Assembly: GCA_964017195.1 (NCBI GenBank)
Contig: OZ024897.1
Coordinates: 11,521,451-11,585,450, forward strand
DNA: 64,000 bases
Source: Siderastrea radians
Lineage: Eukaryota; Cnidaria; Anthozoa; Scleractinia; Rhizangiidae
Direction of reading: 5' to 3'
Below are positions 46,385-57,763 of this stretch, in pieces. The notes beneath the pieces are model-generated. The model did no database searches. It was not told the origin of the DNA and saw only the letters and a list, made by a program, of their open reading frames with translations. How positions within the stretch are numbered: the first letter of the stretch is position 1; the number at the start of each line of letters is the position of its first letter. The position numbers and the translations under genes are program-made.

Positions 46385-47856
46385 GTAATGGTCCGCGTAA
46401 AAACTAGGCAAAAGAACAATAGGCCACTGCAATAGCGGCAGTTATTTTTCAGGCGCTAATTGCTCTAATCAAATTAAATCTGAATGATCTGATTGGCCAA
46501 TACGGCGAAAAGCGCGAAATTTGAATTTCAAATTTCAAATAAGATAGTTTGTAATCCATTCAAACAACGTTTTATTTCGGCTACGCATTCAATACATTCA
46601 AAAATGTAACATATCTAAATTTTGGAAAATTCCTATGCGCCAAAAGCGAGGAAGTTAAACTTGTATAAAATTACATCAGGATTAGTACAGTGATACATCA
46701 GTCAGCGACCGCGTGAAAATTATTTAGCTCGGCTTTCACAAAGGAACTGTCAAATTGGTGATCGAAAACAGCAAGAAAACGCGCTCACGTACGTAAAATG
46801 CGCTTGAGTCACGAATGATTAACCATCTCTCTGTGCTGCGCTATGAAAACTGCAACAGAACAAATAAATAAAATACCTCGCTGTAATTGTCAGAGAATAT
46901 TACTTGCATCTACCTTACATTACCTCTTACGTGCGACGGGTAGGTATTTTCAATAATATGAAGTACTGAAATATCCACTGCATCAAAATACTAAATAATC
47001 GCTGTCCACTGTCTCTACGCTGTGATCGTGGGAAGGTCTCTCAAAAAATACAATCTCTTCAGAATATTAGTCACCTGTTATTGCAAAAGACTGTTCAGTG
47101 AACAGAAACAAGCGATACCGAAGAGGCTAAACTCTTCGTTAGGCGTAATGTTTATATGTCTACTAATGCTCCTGAACGACGATTTAGCTTCGCGCGAACA
47201 TGTCCTTCGCGAAATTACTCCTTACAACCTGGTATCTTCGACATCTGCAGTCGCTTGGCAGAGGAAAGTAGTCATAAAATTCATTCCTCTGAAGCAGCTA
47301 GAAGAAATGCACGTTGCAGACGAGTCGATTTTGTATAGCCTCTTAGCGGGCCTTTCTGATAAACAAGTCTTCCCGACGGTGTCTCCTACGTGTCAGCCAA
47401 GGTGAGATGATTCTTTCACACTAAAAGTGTTTGTGCAGTCAGTTTCCTTCCATCAAATACAAATCGCTTGAATGTTAGGCAAACTGCAGCCACAATCGCA
47501 AGATCTTACGGGCCAAGATACTCAAATACGAGTCCATTAAAGGTCATTTAGCTCAACTCTTGGATCGCAGATCCAACATGGCGTCGCATGAAGATCGCGC
47601 GTGTGGCACGTTTTCCGTTCTACCTCTTGATTGGCGCATAGAACAATGCTGAAGTTTGGCCGTGAGGAACAACACAGGGGAATGGGGAAAACTAAGCCAT
47701 AAAATGCTGTTTTTGTCACGTTTTTCTTGTATTTTTCGGCGATTTTTTGATATCGACCAATCAGATTCACGGATTTAATTGAATTTAATAATTAAAAGCT
47801 AACACCTTTTAATCGATTTTGCAATCTGCCTGCCTAGTTTTTATGCGGACCACTAC
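46385..47856. mobile_element. 1.47-kb TTAA-flanked MITE-like element
   Basis: TTAA at 46381-46384 and 47857-47860. Ends GTAATGGTCCGCGTAAAAAC and, on the other strand, GTAGTGGTCCGCATAAAAAC, both followed by TAGGCA. Inverted similarity extends about 150 bp (AATCTGAATGATCTGATTGG against AATCTGATTGGTCGATATC). A 127-codon plus frame (47022-47405) has no recognisable domain. Confidence 0.82.
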
Positions 47857-47860
47857 TTAA

Positions 47861-48655
47861 TTACAGCGTTGCTGTTAAAATTGATGTTTCAAACAGCTTT
47901 TGCTTAAAGCAAGAAGGTCAGGCTATTCTCCTGGTGTTGATACTGGCAGATAAGCTTAAATTATTTTGTGTAGCATCATTTAAGCTTACGTGTTGTAAAC
48001 ATCTCATAACAACATAACATAATACATAAGATACTTTATTTTATCTCCAACTCCATTTGTTTATTAGCTGGGCTTTTCTTCACTGCTTGCAAATTATTTA
48101 TATACATCTAATGTCTCACGAATGTTTCTTAGATCAAGTAAGGTTCAAAGCTATAGTTGGCATGATTTGATGACAAACAACAAATTTAAATTTCGAATTA
48201 GGTACATGTACATGTAAAACTTTTATTAAAAGTTATGTGTTGATCACTTTTGGGAAAATGTGCTTAAGAAAATCGAGTTCAAAGCAGGTGGTTGTAATTT
48301 TTTTGTACATCTTATTCTCCGCTTTTACTGATTAAGTTATTCCATTATTTGCAGGGTAAAAAATTAACTTCAGTGCTTGAATCATTGAATTGCAACTCGG
48401 GCCAGCATCCTTGAGTTCCAACCTCGTCCCCAGGGTCTTCTCACTTGCTCGCTTAGTATAGTGGACCAGGCCATTTAGATAAAGTGGCTTTCAAAATCCT
48501 CTAGTCTAAATCAAAAAATTTAAAACCATATTTACTTGAATAGACCCCTCCCAACCCGGGTGAGAAGTAAGTCTTTTATCCAGTGATTTCGCCAATAATC
48601 ATGTGGAAAAAGTACCACATACTGTAGAACTCTAAGTAAGACTGGAGTCACATGT
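47861..48655. other. non-coding, nothing recognised
   Basis: AT-rich sequence without frames of note. Confidence 0.5.
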
Positions 48656-48659
48656 CAAT

Positions 48660-49330
48660 AAAAACAAACCCCAACTTTTAGTGGCCCTGGTCAGTTTTAA
48701 ATTGCTACTGGCAACCAGGAGACTGTCAATTTTTAGCCCTGAAGTTGTTGTTTTCACTGATCCTTTTTTATCTATACTAGGCATGTATATGTCAGCAGTG
48801 ATCAGTGATGCAGCTTTTCTTACAGTGAAGGTATGCACATGGAAGATATCAATCATATAATTATCCCAGCTTAAGTTCTATCTTACTGTTCAATAAAATG
48901 AACTGGGTCAAATGCAATGATCGATTTAATTTGGGTTCGGTAGTTGAACACAATTAAACCAATAATATGCATACAGCAGTGTTTGATTCCAATTTCTGAA
49001 CCCAGTCAAACATAATTAAGCACAGTTAAACAGTTTTAAAATCATTCAAATATACCAGATATTTAAACCATCTGCCTTAAAGTGTGTGAGAACAAGCACA
49101 AATTTCTGTAGTGTGGAATTTGAGCATGATCTGTTTTATATTGTCATGTAAACACATAGAAGACTGGGTGGCTAAAACAGCCTTTTCAGAAAAAGAAAAT
49201 TTGGCAATCCTAATACTCACAAAGGAAAATAAAAATTGAACCAAGGATAAAAATTAAATCACAACTTTTACATGAGTGTTCCATCAAGACTTCCATTGGG
49301 GTAGGTGATGAAAACCTTATACCCACTTAA
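48660..49330. repeat. dispersed direct repeat, copy 2
   Basis: See 43010-43560. This copy is about 120 bp longer because of a segment around 49065-49200 that copy 1 lacks. Confidence 0.88.
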
Positions 49331-49589
49331 GTTACAAACTCCATTTTTCACGGTGATGTAAGATTTATTCTTGATGGTTAAAGGGTTAAAACTTAATGCA
49401 GAATGAATCAAATAGTTATACCATGTATGGGTTTCTGTACCACAGTGATTATTGTGACCCAGTACTACTACTGGGGCAAGCTCACACAGGTATGACTTGA
49501 ACAGTTATGAGATTTTGTGCTGTAATCATTAAACAAATACAGAGAAACAAGAGGAAATCGGGAGGAACTTGTACCAGAATGAAAATCAT

Positions 49590-50005
49590 GCTGGTATTAT
49601 GTAAACACCCCCTTAGCCTAAAGTTGAGCAGCTCTCAAAAATGTTTAACAACATCCTCAGAGACCCAAGGGCTGATTTCATGAGACTGGTGCAAACTCAG
49701 ACTGGTACGATTTTGTTTACATGAGACTGGTCTGAAAGTCAGACTGGCATGAAGTGTTTACCTGAGACCAATCTAAACTCTGTTTGTGTTAATATGGTCC
49801 GCAACCATCCCATCCTTAAAAATCCAGTTTATCTATTATCCAACAGCTTGGAATGTTCCAACGCCACTTATTAAATGTGCATACCCAAAACAAATATCTC
49901 AGACCAACTGGAACCCTGTTCATGCTTAAGTGGCTCCCCAGTCTGATTTCAAACCGTTCTGAGTCATTCATATTGGTTCAGCAGCAGTGATGAGTTAAAC
50001 CAGCC
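49590..50005. repeat. imperfect GTTTACATGAGACTGGT repeats
   Basis: CATGAGACTGG, CAGACTGG and GTTTAC words recur in both orientations, followed inward by the MITE at 50009. They look like the remains of one or more related foldback elements. Confidence 0.5.
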
Positions 50006-50008
50006 TAA

Positions 50009-50288
50009 GGCCCTGTTTACATGAGTGACTTTATCCCGGGATGACTTTTATCTCATCCCGGGGTGACTTTCGTCGCGGTGTCTGTTCATTTACCTGTAAA
50101 TGTTTACATGATTTGGAGCTGAAATGTGTTCACCCTGGGACGATTTCATCCCGGTCTTCAGCACTGGGATGAAATCGTCCCGGGGTAAACACCATTTAGG
50201 CTCCAAACCATGTAAGAACTTAAAGGTAAATGACCAGACACCAATATGAAAGTCATCTTGGGATGAAATTACTCGTGTAAACACAGCC
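50009..50288. mobile_element. 280-bp PIF/Harbinger-like MITE
   Basis: TAA on both sides (50006-50008, 50289-50291), matching the TWA target of PIF/Harbinger. Ends GGCCCTGTTTACATGAGT and GGCTGTGTTTACACGAGT on the other strand; the inner halves pair through ATCCCGGG and GATGAAATCGTCCCGGG. No coding capacity, as expected. Confidence 0.82.
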
Positions 50289-50617
50289 TAAGATGATAAT
50301 TATTTTATACTAGCTTCATGTTTTGTGTGTTTCGTGTAAACAGAGGTAAGCATTTGGAGTCGATCTAAAGTCGTACCGTCCCAAGTTGGTACCATTCTCA
50401 TAGACTACGAGCAGTCTCTCGTTTTTCTTTGGCGCGTGCACACCGACTGTCCTACTATTGGTAATTGCGATAATTAAAATCTGCTTTGTTTTTCTTACAG
50501 GTTTTTATTCCATCAACTTGATGTCAGGAAAATATGGCAGTTTATTATGAGGGTTTGGTTAAGAAATTTGTACTTTTAGCTATATTCCCAGACACACTTT
50601 ATCAATTCAAATAATAT

Positions 50618-52200
50618 ATAGATTTAGCCATGCCTAAAAGCGGAGCCTCCAAGGAATAAACTGCTGCTCGTTTCTCAAAAATAGTCCTGAAACTTTTCGC
50701 TCTGAAATATATTTCGGGGCTTTCTTTGGCTCGTTCCCTTTCGAAAAGTGTTTCTCAAAAAGCCCGAAAGTGTTCCGAATTGTCCTCCAAGATTTTGAGG
50801 ATCTGTTCTGTAAAACCAAGCTCGAAAGGTCATTCTAGAGGCTGAGCACAGCTTAATTTTTTTTTCGGGCATCAAACTGAACACATATTTTACTCAGGAA
50901 CAGTCTTGCTTGGTTTTTAAATGTTTCCATATCCTGTCATTAACTGTCAAGGCTTGTCAAATCTCCTTGGATTATTGACTGTTGGCTTGAATGAGCTTGA
51001 AACGGCGCTCATGTACAACAACAAAATAAAACTTATTCTGAAGTAAATGGGTTATCTTCATCGCGTTCGGATGTTCAGTTAACAAATAACATGAACTGCC
51101 CCTATGAGTCTGGTCAAAATTTATACCATCAAGATTGAAAACGAGCAAACACCAAACACGCTTTAAATTATGGCATAAGTTTTGCGGATGTGAAGTAAGC
51201 CCATTTAAAGTTAGGCGCTTTGAGGAACGCAAAAAAACTTGTTTTTCGGAAGCTTTTCGGATAAAATAGTCTTAAACCGACAACTGCTTCGCTTACTATT
51301 GAAAAGTTCTAGGACAAGAAAATCGACAATTGCACAAACCGATCCGACAGTTAAAATTGAAAGCAATTATTCGCCGTAAGTGATGCTTGCGCAGTTGCCT
51401 TGCGACTGTGCTTTGACCTACTGTTATGTATAAACAAACAAAATAATAAACAGAGAAATCATTTTTGAAAAAGTTTATTTGAAAACCCGTAAGTTTATAC
51501 TTAAATGCAATTCGCATTACACTTCCAGCATGGCAAAGACTACATCTGTCACAAATCTGAGCTCGTTTTCTAATAATTTTTTGAAGTCAAAAGTAAATGA
51601 CACATTTCTAATGACATAAATTCAATTTCAAAATGTAATTTGTTTGACCGTAATACTCAAAATCATGCACCTTAAACCCTTTAAAAACTCCACTTACTCG
51701 GTTGTGTTTCAGAACAAGGCAAGCTCTCCGCCGTGAAGAAAACAAAGCGATGAGGTCCTTTGAAGGCAGCTTTCGTAACTTGAAGTTTTCGCCTACTACC
51801 AGTATTCTTTTGAACTTTTTCTTTCCATTTATAGGTATTAAATGTTTTTTTCTCAAGTTTAAAACTACAGTACCGTCGAACAATGGTTTTGCTAAATAAA
51901 CTTAAGCTTTTTAAAGAGACCTCTTTTTCAAAAGCGACGATGGTCATGCGATTTCCCGCCAAGAAAAACGCCGGTTGCCCAAAAGCACCGGGCGATTTCC
52001 CGCCAAGAAAAGATGGCATTCTCCACTACCGGTCGGGTTGCCTTGGGACTTCCCTCCCCCTCCCCCAGAGTCTGTACGGACGGACGGACGGACGGACGGA
52101 CGCTGACGTCACAACCAAAATTTTTCGCATCGATACATTACCAAATTTCCTTAGCAATGGAGCTCCGCTGGCGGGCTTTGCCCGCAGGCTCCGCTAAAAA
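50618..52200. mobile_element. putative repeat element with AGCGGAGCCT ends
   Basis: Starts ATATATAGATTTAGCCATGC and CTAAAAGCGGAGCCTCC; ends GCAGGCTCCGCTAAAAAA, which is the inverted counterpart. Contains GATTTCCCGCCAAGAAAA twice (51951 and 51991), a GGAC repeat and CTGACGTCACAACCAAAATT. Short frames only. The borders are uncertain. Confidence 0.4.
52077..52102. repeat. (GGAC)n microsatellite
   Basis: Six consecutive GGAC units before CTGACGTCA. Confidence 0.95.
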
Positions 52201-52790
52201 ATTTGAAGAGCAGTTTTGAAATAAGGTTATATATTTTTTTGTCTTTTTCTGCTTAATATTTTGATGTCATTGATTACTTTGACTGACCCCTCAGTACTAC
52301 TAAGTGGATGATGTATGAAAATGGAATGAATCCTGGAGTACACCTTTTAGGGCTCTGCTTCAAAATATCTGATGAGCACACCCTGCCCCATATCTTTATT
52401 TGGGGGAGTATCCCCCCACCCCACTACTATCCCAGGAATGAAGAGTCAGACTTATTTGATTGAATTCTCTTTACGGGGAAAACTATATCGATTGACTGAT
52501 TCACCACAGTCTGATCCCTTTTTGTCAGTTCATTGCCTGTTAGGTTTCAGACTATTCTGAAACGATTTAGGAAGAGGCTATTCCTTTTGTTTTTCTTTGG
52601 TACCAGATTATGGCAATCAGTAACAATGCTTATTAGTGACAAATTATCAAACCAAAAGGAACTAAAGTCTCAAGATCTACTGCCATCATGGTCTGGGGAA
52701 ATAAAAGAGTGATTCATAATCTGTGTATCAAATAAAGTCACTAGTCATTACTGGACCCTTATTTGTTATTCGCATTGGCAACACTGAAGT
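52201..52790. other. non-coding, nothing recognised
   Basis: No supported feature. Confidence 0.5.
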
Positions 52791-52794
52791 CACA

Positions 52795-52795
<1 letters not shown>

Positions 52796-52846
<51 letters not shown>
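52796..52846. repeat. (TTGA)n microsatellite
   Basis: About 12 TTGA units, followed by degenerate TTGATTGACTGA words to 52920. Confidence 0.95.
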
Positions 52847-53321
52847 GATTTATTTTTTAATTGGCTGATTGACTGATTTATCAGCCGGTTGGATGAGTGG
52901 TTGATTGATTGACTGATTGGTACTTAAAACAGATGAATGAATTGATTCACCTGAATTACATGTAAGTAATTACATGCATAATGCTGCACTTCTTCGCATC
53001 TTCCTCTGGCAGTAGAATAATACCCGGCATCAGTCGAAACGTAAAATATTTTTCAAGTCCCAATGTCATGACATAATTGTAAGCAAATAATTTATTGTAA
53101 TTAGCAAGTAGTAGGTAAGAAGGCGTATTAGAGACAGGACTATTAGAGCTTTTAAAGTAATTTAAATTATATTTCATATCAACTCCAGTAAGCTACTCCT
53201 TCTGAGTAACTACCACTATTGGATAGTCAAGAAAGAAAGCAATGCCCTGGGATGTTTTAGGATTCACTACTTCCTACTATTAATTAAATGTCCGGGGGAA
53301 TTAATACAAGTAAATAAGGTA

Positions 53322-53322
<1 letters not shown>

Positions 53323-53357
<35 letters not shown>

Positions 53358-53358
53358 T
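53323..53358. repeat. (CAT)n microsatellite
   Basis: Eleven CAT units, then the dispersed repeat begins. Confidence 0.95.
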
Positions 53359-53359
53359 A

Positions 53360-53612
53360 TTATTCAACTATAGCGTCATTTTGCCATATAAGGAGAAAAA
53401 TATGAGTACGAGAGCGTCTTACACTGTAGAAAACGTATTGCACTATAGTATCCCGGTTTCAAATCACTTATTGAATAAAGCATTTATTGCATATTCAAGT
53501 TTATATTACCTACAACCAGAGGCTTATTTAAAATTTGTGAAACACTGGTTCTAATTTGATGAGAGGTGTATTACTAATAATTATAATATTGTTTTCCGGT
53601 CTCGCTTGTAAA

Positions 53613-53646
<34 letters not shown>

Positions 53647-53725
53647 ATAATAATAAATAAAATAAATAATAATAAATAAATAAAAATTGGAGTTCAGCTT
53701 TTAGGCTTGGCTAAATCTATATATT
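53360..53725. repeat. dispersed repeat with AATA tract and tail motif
   Basis: Related to 44180-45090. After an AATA/AAT tract (53612-53687) it ends with AAAAATTGGAGTTCAGC, TTTTAGGCTTGGCTAAATC and TATATATT: the inverse of the motif at 43405-43450 and 50618. Confidence 0.82.
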
Positions 53726-53751
53726 AACTTTTCAAAGTTTGTGAATATAGG

Positions 53752-53897
53752 AGTCTCGGATCATTCCACGTTTCTAGGACCCCCCCTCCATCTACCCCTC
53801 CCCTATCCCAACATTTTTTTACTAATTATCACTTAGAGCAAAATGCTGGGTTAAGGGAGGGATAGGTGGGCGTTTCCCAGAAACGTGGGAGTCTCCT
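53752..53897. mobile_element. 146-bp foldback MITE (GGAGTCTC ends)
   Basis: GGAGTCTCGGATCATTCCACG, TTTCTAGG, CCCCTCCCCTATCCCAACAT on the left pairs with AATGCTGGGTTAAGGGAGGG, TAGGTGGG, GAAACGTGGGAGTCTCC on the right. Confidence 0.78.
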
Positions 53898-55231
53898 CTA
53901 GTAAAAGGTGGGGCGAAAAGCGGAAAGGTTTGGAGGGGAGGAAAGAGGGGGAGAAGGAGGAAAGAAATGAGACCTGCCTGGCAGGTTAATTTCATTGATC
54001 AAGACTCTCACTGGTACAGCAGTAGGGAAAATACTACTGAAGCGGACCACTAAGGAAACAACTTCTTCTGAAACAATGAGGATGGAGATTAGCCCACCTA
54101 TTCGTAATACGAATGGTGACATCTGACAGCTTGATCTTATAGCGTATTGCCAGACTATACGACTAGCAGTCAGCAGTGGAAACTTCGCGGTGTACATTTC
54201 AAGGGGGGGGGGGTTTAAACCTGTCCAATATTTGTTGATTCCCGCCTTTCGATCGCGTTATATTGCACAATGTTGCTTAATTTTTCCCATTTCTCCCGCC
54301 CCCTTTCTCCCGGTCTCCGGCCACCTGTCCCCCTCCACTTTCAAGTGGAAGGGGGCAAGACAAATGGTAACGCACTTCACTATCTGTAACAAAGTTAATG
54401 ATTGTGTGGGTCAAGTTTCATGGGTTGTTTACCAGAATCATGATACCAACTGGAAGACATAGTACTCAATGCTCCTTGGATAAAATTCTGCGCAACTCTA
54501 AGTATAAAGAGACACGAAATGAAAGGAATGAAAATTTATGTGGAAATTTCCGACGCTCCTTTACCACTGGGAAAAAAGGAGAAGTTCTGATAGTTCTTTA
54601 CGGTTTCCTAAAAGCAATTTTCAGAAAAATTTGTAATCAGCCGATTTCGAACTGAGTCTTCCGAATCTTTTTCACAAAAGGTGTAAGTAGCCATGGTCTC
54701 CTACAAGGTCGAACACCACTCAAAGGAAAGGAAAAGATATATGAAAAAGTAACTCTAGGACAAAGATTTGCTTTTCAATTAAGTTTATTTCGTTTCCTCA
54801 AAAGCGTAGAAAAGTTGTTTTCAAATACTTTATTTGCATAACAAAAAACATTAAAATTAGCTCTATTTCATTAACAACAACCAATACCTGGCAATAATCT
54901 TATACACTTTATATCACTAGAAGAACTTGGTTCGCCTTTAATCGTTGGGTCCAGTTTCTCATGATAGCGTTACAAGTGCATGACAAAAATTAGTGTGACA
55001 GAAATCACCTAACGTAGCATGACACATAAGATCAAATAGCCCAACATAACAACCCCGAATAACCCATTAAACAAATCTTTTCCTCTCTAAATTGGAATGA
55101 GTTACACACCCCCTACATCAAGCTTCTTCAACTTCAGTTTGATGCGTTACTATAAAATTACTTGAACACACTTAAGATGATCTCTGCGGACTCGTTTCGA
55201 GATCTGATGATTTCTGCATAACACAGCCACT
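53898..55231. other. no gene; 3' flank of copy H at the right end
   Basis: Short frames without domains. From about 54985 the conserved 3' flank appears (GTGTGACAGAAATCACCTAA, ACCCCCTACATCAAGCTTC, AAAATTACTTGAACACAC), matching 30890-31060 beside copy F. Confidence 0.6.
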
Positions 55232-55942
55232 TCAACCAGTGAGTTTCACAATAACAACTGCGACGGAAAGCAATATTCCCAACAGAAAGATGTAGATTAT
55301 TGTGGATTTGGTTCTGGCAGCATGCTCTTCAAAGATTTTTTTCGTTTCAGCTTGACCCACATTTTCTCGAGGAAACTGAGTTGACGGAATATCGAATCCA
55401 AGGAATTCACCAAGTGGTTTCCATCCTTGTTTGACATTGTAAACAAGAAGCCTTTCTGCACTTATAACGGCCTGAACTCTCTCATTGTGTTGGCGATACT
55501 TCTTTCTGAAGAGGGCTGTAGCTTCAGGGTTGGAACTCCCGAAAATCGCAACGCGGTTGGTTCGAAGGAAATGTTCGTCACTGTTCCACCAAAGGGCGAT
55601 CTTCACAAGGAATGGCCTGTTTTTAATGAATTGGCATTGCCTCTTCCAGCTCTCAAGCCACTGTTCTTCGGAGTCTCGAACCGTGAGTATAACCTTAGCT
55701 TCTGGAAAGACTGCTGCAATCTCCTCAAACCAAAATGCTGCAGGGACATCGGTAATGGCGTCGACGCCTTGGTACATCTCTTTGAAGTTAGGAAGACGGT
55801 CGGTCTCAAAACTATCAAGCCATTCCTGTCGATGAAAAGTGAAATGTTCTTTGAAGTCGTACACGTTGTATCCAAGAATCCGAAGAGCTTTAGCCAAACT
55901 GGTGGTCCCCGTTTTGGCTAAACCTACACAAATCACCTTCAT
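55232..55942 (-). CDS. sulfotransferase-like, tail-anchored (copy H)
   Basis: 236 aa, single exon, intact. The start is the family ATG (MKVICVGLAKTGTTSLAKAL); 17 upstream codons are also open but unconserved. The PAPS loop (GLAKTGTTS), VILTVRDSEEQWLESW and RVAIFGSSNPEATALFRKKY are complete. The C-terminal anchor is FLLGILLSVAVVIVKLTG. It is closest by eye to copy F (shared DEHFLRTNRVAIFGSS against DEHFLHTSRVAIFGSS, and VGQAETKKIFEEHAARTKST). Its 5' flank has been split by two transposons, starting 164 and 1533 bp upstream, so any promoter beyond the first 164 bp has been displaced. Whether it is still expressed is open. Confidence 0.87.
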   Translation of the reverse strand: MKVICVGLAKTGTTSLAKALRILGYNVYDFKEHFTFHRQEWLDSFETDRLPNFKEMYQGVDAITDVPAAFWFEEIAAVFPEAKVILTVRDSEEQWLESWKRQCQFIKNRPFLVKIALWWNSDEHFLRTNRVAIFGSSNPEATALFRKKYRQHNERVQAVISAERLLVYNVKQGWKPLGEFLGFDIPSTQFPRENVGQAETKKIFEEHAARTKSTIIYIFLLGILLSVAVVIVKLTG

Positions 55943-56106
55943 TTTGACGGCAGGTTTGATGAGAATAGCATCCTCGCGAGTGGAGTATCCCACGTAGCTT
56001 CATGTTGTGTGACGACAGTGACGTATCGGACTCGGGATCAGCGGGAGGTTACTTCCGTGTCTGCCGAAAAGTGAAGCAACAAGCAGACAAGCTCTGGCAC
56101 TTACTG

Positions 56107-57402
56107 CGGTCATGCTAAAACACAGACTGCAGACTGCAGACTGTGCAGACTACGCAGACTATGCAGACTAGTGTTTTTTTTCTTAAGTAAACTTTGATTT
56201 GTTGTACTTTTTAGGACTCTTCACTTTTTGTCGCGTTAAGATGACATGGCCAGCAGCTTGGCACCGAGTTCTCCAAAAAATGCCCCGCGGTAAGAAATTC
56301 TCGAACAATTTCGACGGAAAGATTCGCACCTTCTGGGAGTATTTCACATTCATTTGCCAGACGATTCAAAAGGACATTTTGGTTTTGCAGTTTACGAAGT
56401 TTCCGAGCTTCAGCGTACCATGAACTCGCTATGTTACTGTGTGGCGTGTCGATTTGCCAATCAGGGAGAGCAAAATTGGCGTGATGTGTACGGCTCCTTG
56501 CAAAGGTTTCCTTGTCACAACCCTATAGTTACATTTTCACACTTTGATGGAGCCGCAAAATTTACAGATCCCCACTTTGCTTATTATTTGGCGTTAGAGA
56601 AGAATAAAGGAGCCTTGGAAAGGAAGATGAACCATTCACTGCCTTTCCGAACGTTATGAATTTTTTAATTTCCAGTATTGGTTGTTGTCATGAAACTCGC
56701 ATTCGCCAATAAATCCATTCGCTAGCGTATTTCGCCATTGTTGCTCCTTGGCATTTATATCGGGAAAAGTCTATTCGCCTTTACATTCGCTAACAAAAAT
56801 CGATTCGAAATAGTTTATCAGTAATGTGAATGCAAGCTTTACATGGGAGATAGCGACTGAGCCATCCCAAATGAATTTAGACCGATGCAAGTGAAATGTT
56901 TACACAATGTTGACATCAACATGATTATTTTTGTCTAACAATTTTGTGGTTAAGCGACACCGTACGGCAAAACAAACCAGAGATAGCGTTCTTTTTGTAC
57001 AAAATTACAAATCCATATCACTTCAGTCAGTGAGAATGGAGGAAAAGCTACCGCTAGAACAGTGGAAATGTACATCTACATGTAAATTTGAGGAAAGCAT
57101 TGCAAAAAATTGTGCGTCTTTGTCACGTTGTTTTGAATTCTCCAAGCTAGCAGACCCTAGAAATTCTTCTAGCAAATTTCTGACTGCTAGGACATTGATT
57201 ATACATTTTTCCAGAACCATACCTGGCTTCCAGGAATCTATGGGCATAGCAAAAAGTAAAAAGTATATGTAAACACACCTTCAGAAAACCAAGGTAGAAG
57301 AAACTGAAAAATAACAAGTTAATTAAAAAAAATTCCCAGTCTGCACAGTCTGCGTGGTCTGCACAGTCTGCATGGTCTGCAGTCTGCGTTTTAACATGAC
57401 CG
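56107..57402. mobile_element. 1.3-kb element with 9-10-bp target duplication
   Basis: CACTTACTG flanks both ends (56098-56106, 57403-57411); one further G also matches. Ends CGGTCATGCTAAAACACAG and CGGTCATGTTAAAACGCAG, each continuing with several CAGACT or GCAGAC words (about 65 bp). The duplication length fits Mutator-like elements. The internal frames 56354-56659 and 56931-57272 are unrecognised, so it is probably non-autonomous. Confidence 0.88.
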
Positions 57403-57475
57403 CACTTACTGGGTATTTTCAAAGGTCCAATGTTTAATACTGATGTCAGGAGATTTTTGATGCGATCTTAACGGT

Positions 57476-57641
57476 TAGCCTCCTCCGCAGGCGTCTTTGT
57501 GGCTGGCTCCTTTACCTATTTTCGAGTCAAATTCGGAATTGGATCCCTGTGGTATCATTTTTTTCACCGAGCGGGGCCTAGGGAGAAGAGAAGGAAAAAA
57601 CGAGGAGGGGGGGGGGGGGGCGGAGAGACGCCTGCCTAAAC
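57476..57641. repeat. left terminal region with nested inverted repeat
   Basis: Tip at 57476-57492; inner inverted copy GACGCCTGC at 57627. A G run lies at 57607-57620. Confidence 0.85.
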
Positions 57642-57763
57642 CCAAGCCTTGTGGACTTCTAGTGTCACCCAGTGGACATGTAATGGGACCCGGGGTACGG
57701 TGGGGCGATTTTGCGGCGCGTAAATCCCTAAGGGGACCTAGGCGTGGTTTAGATGCAAAAAAC

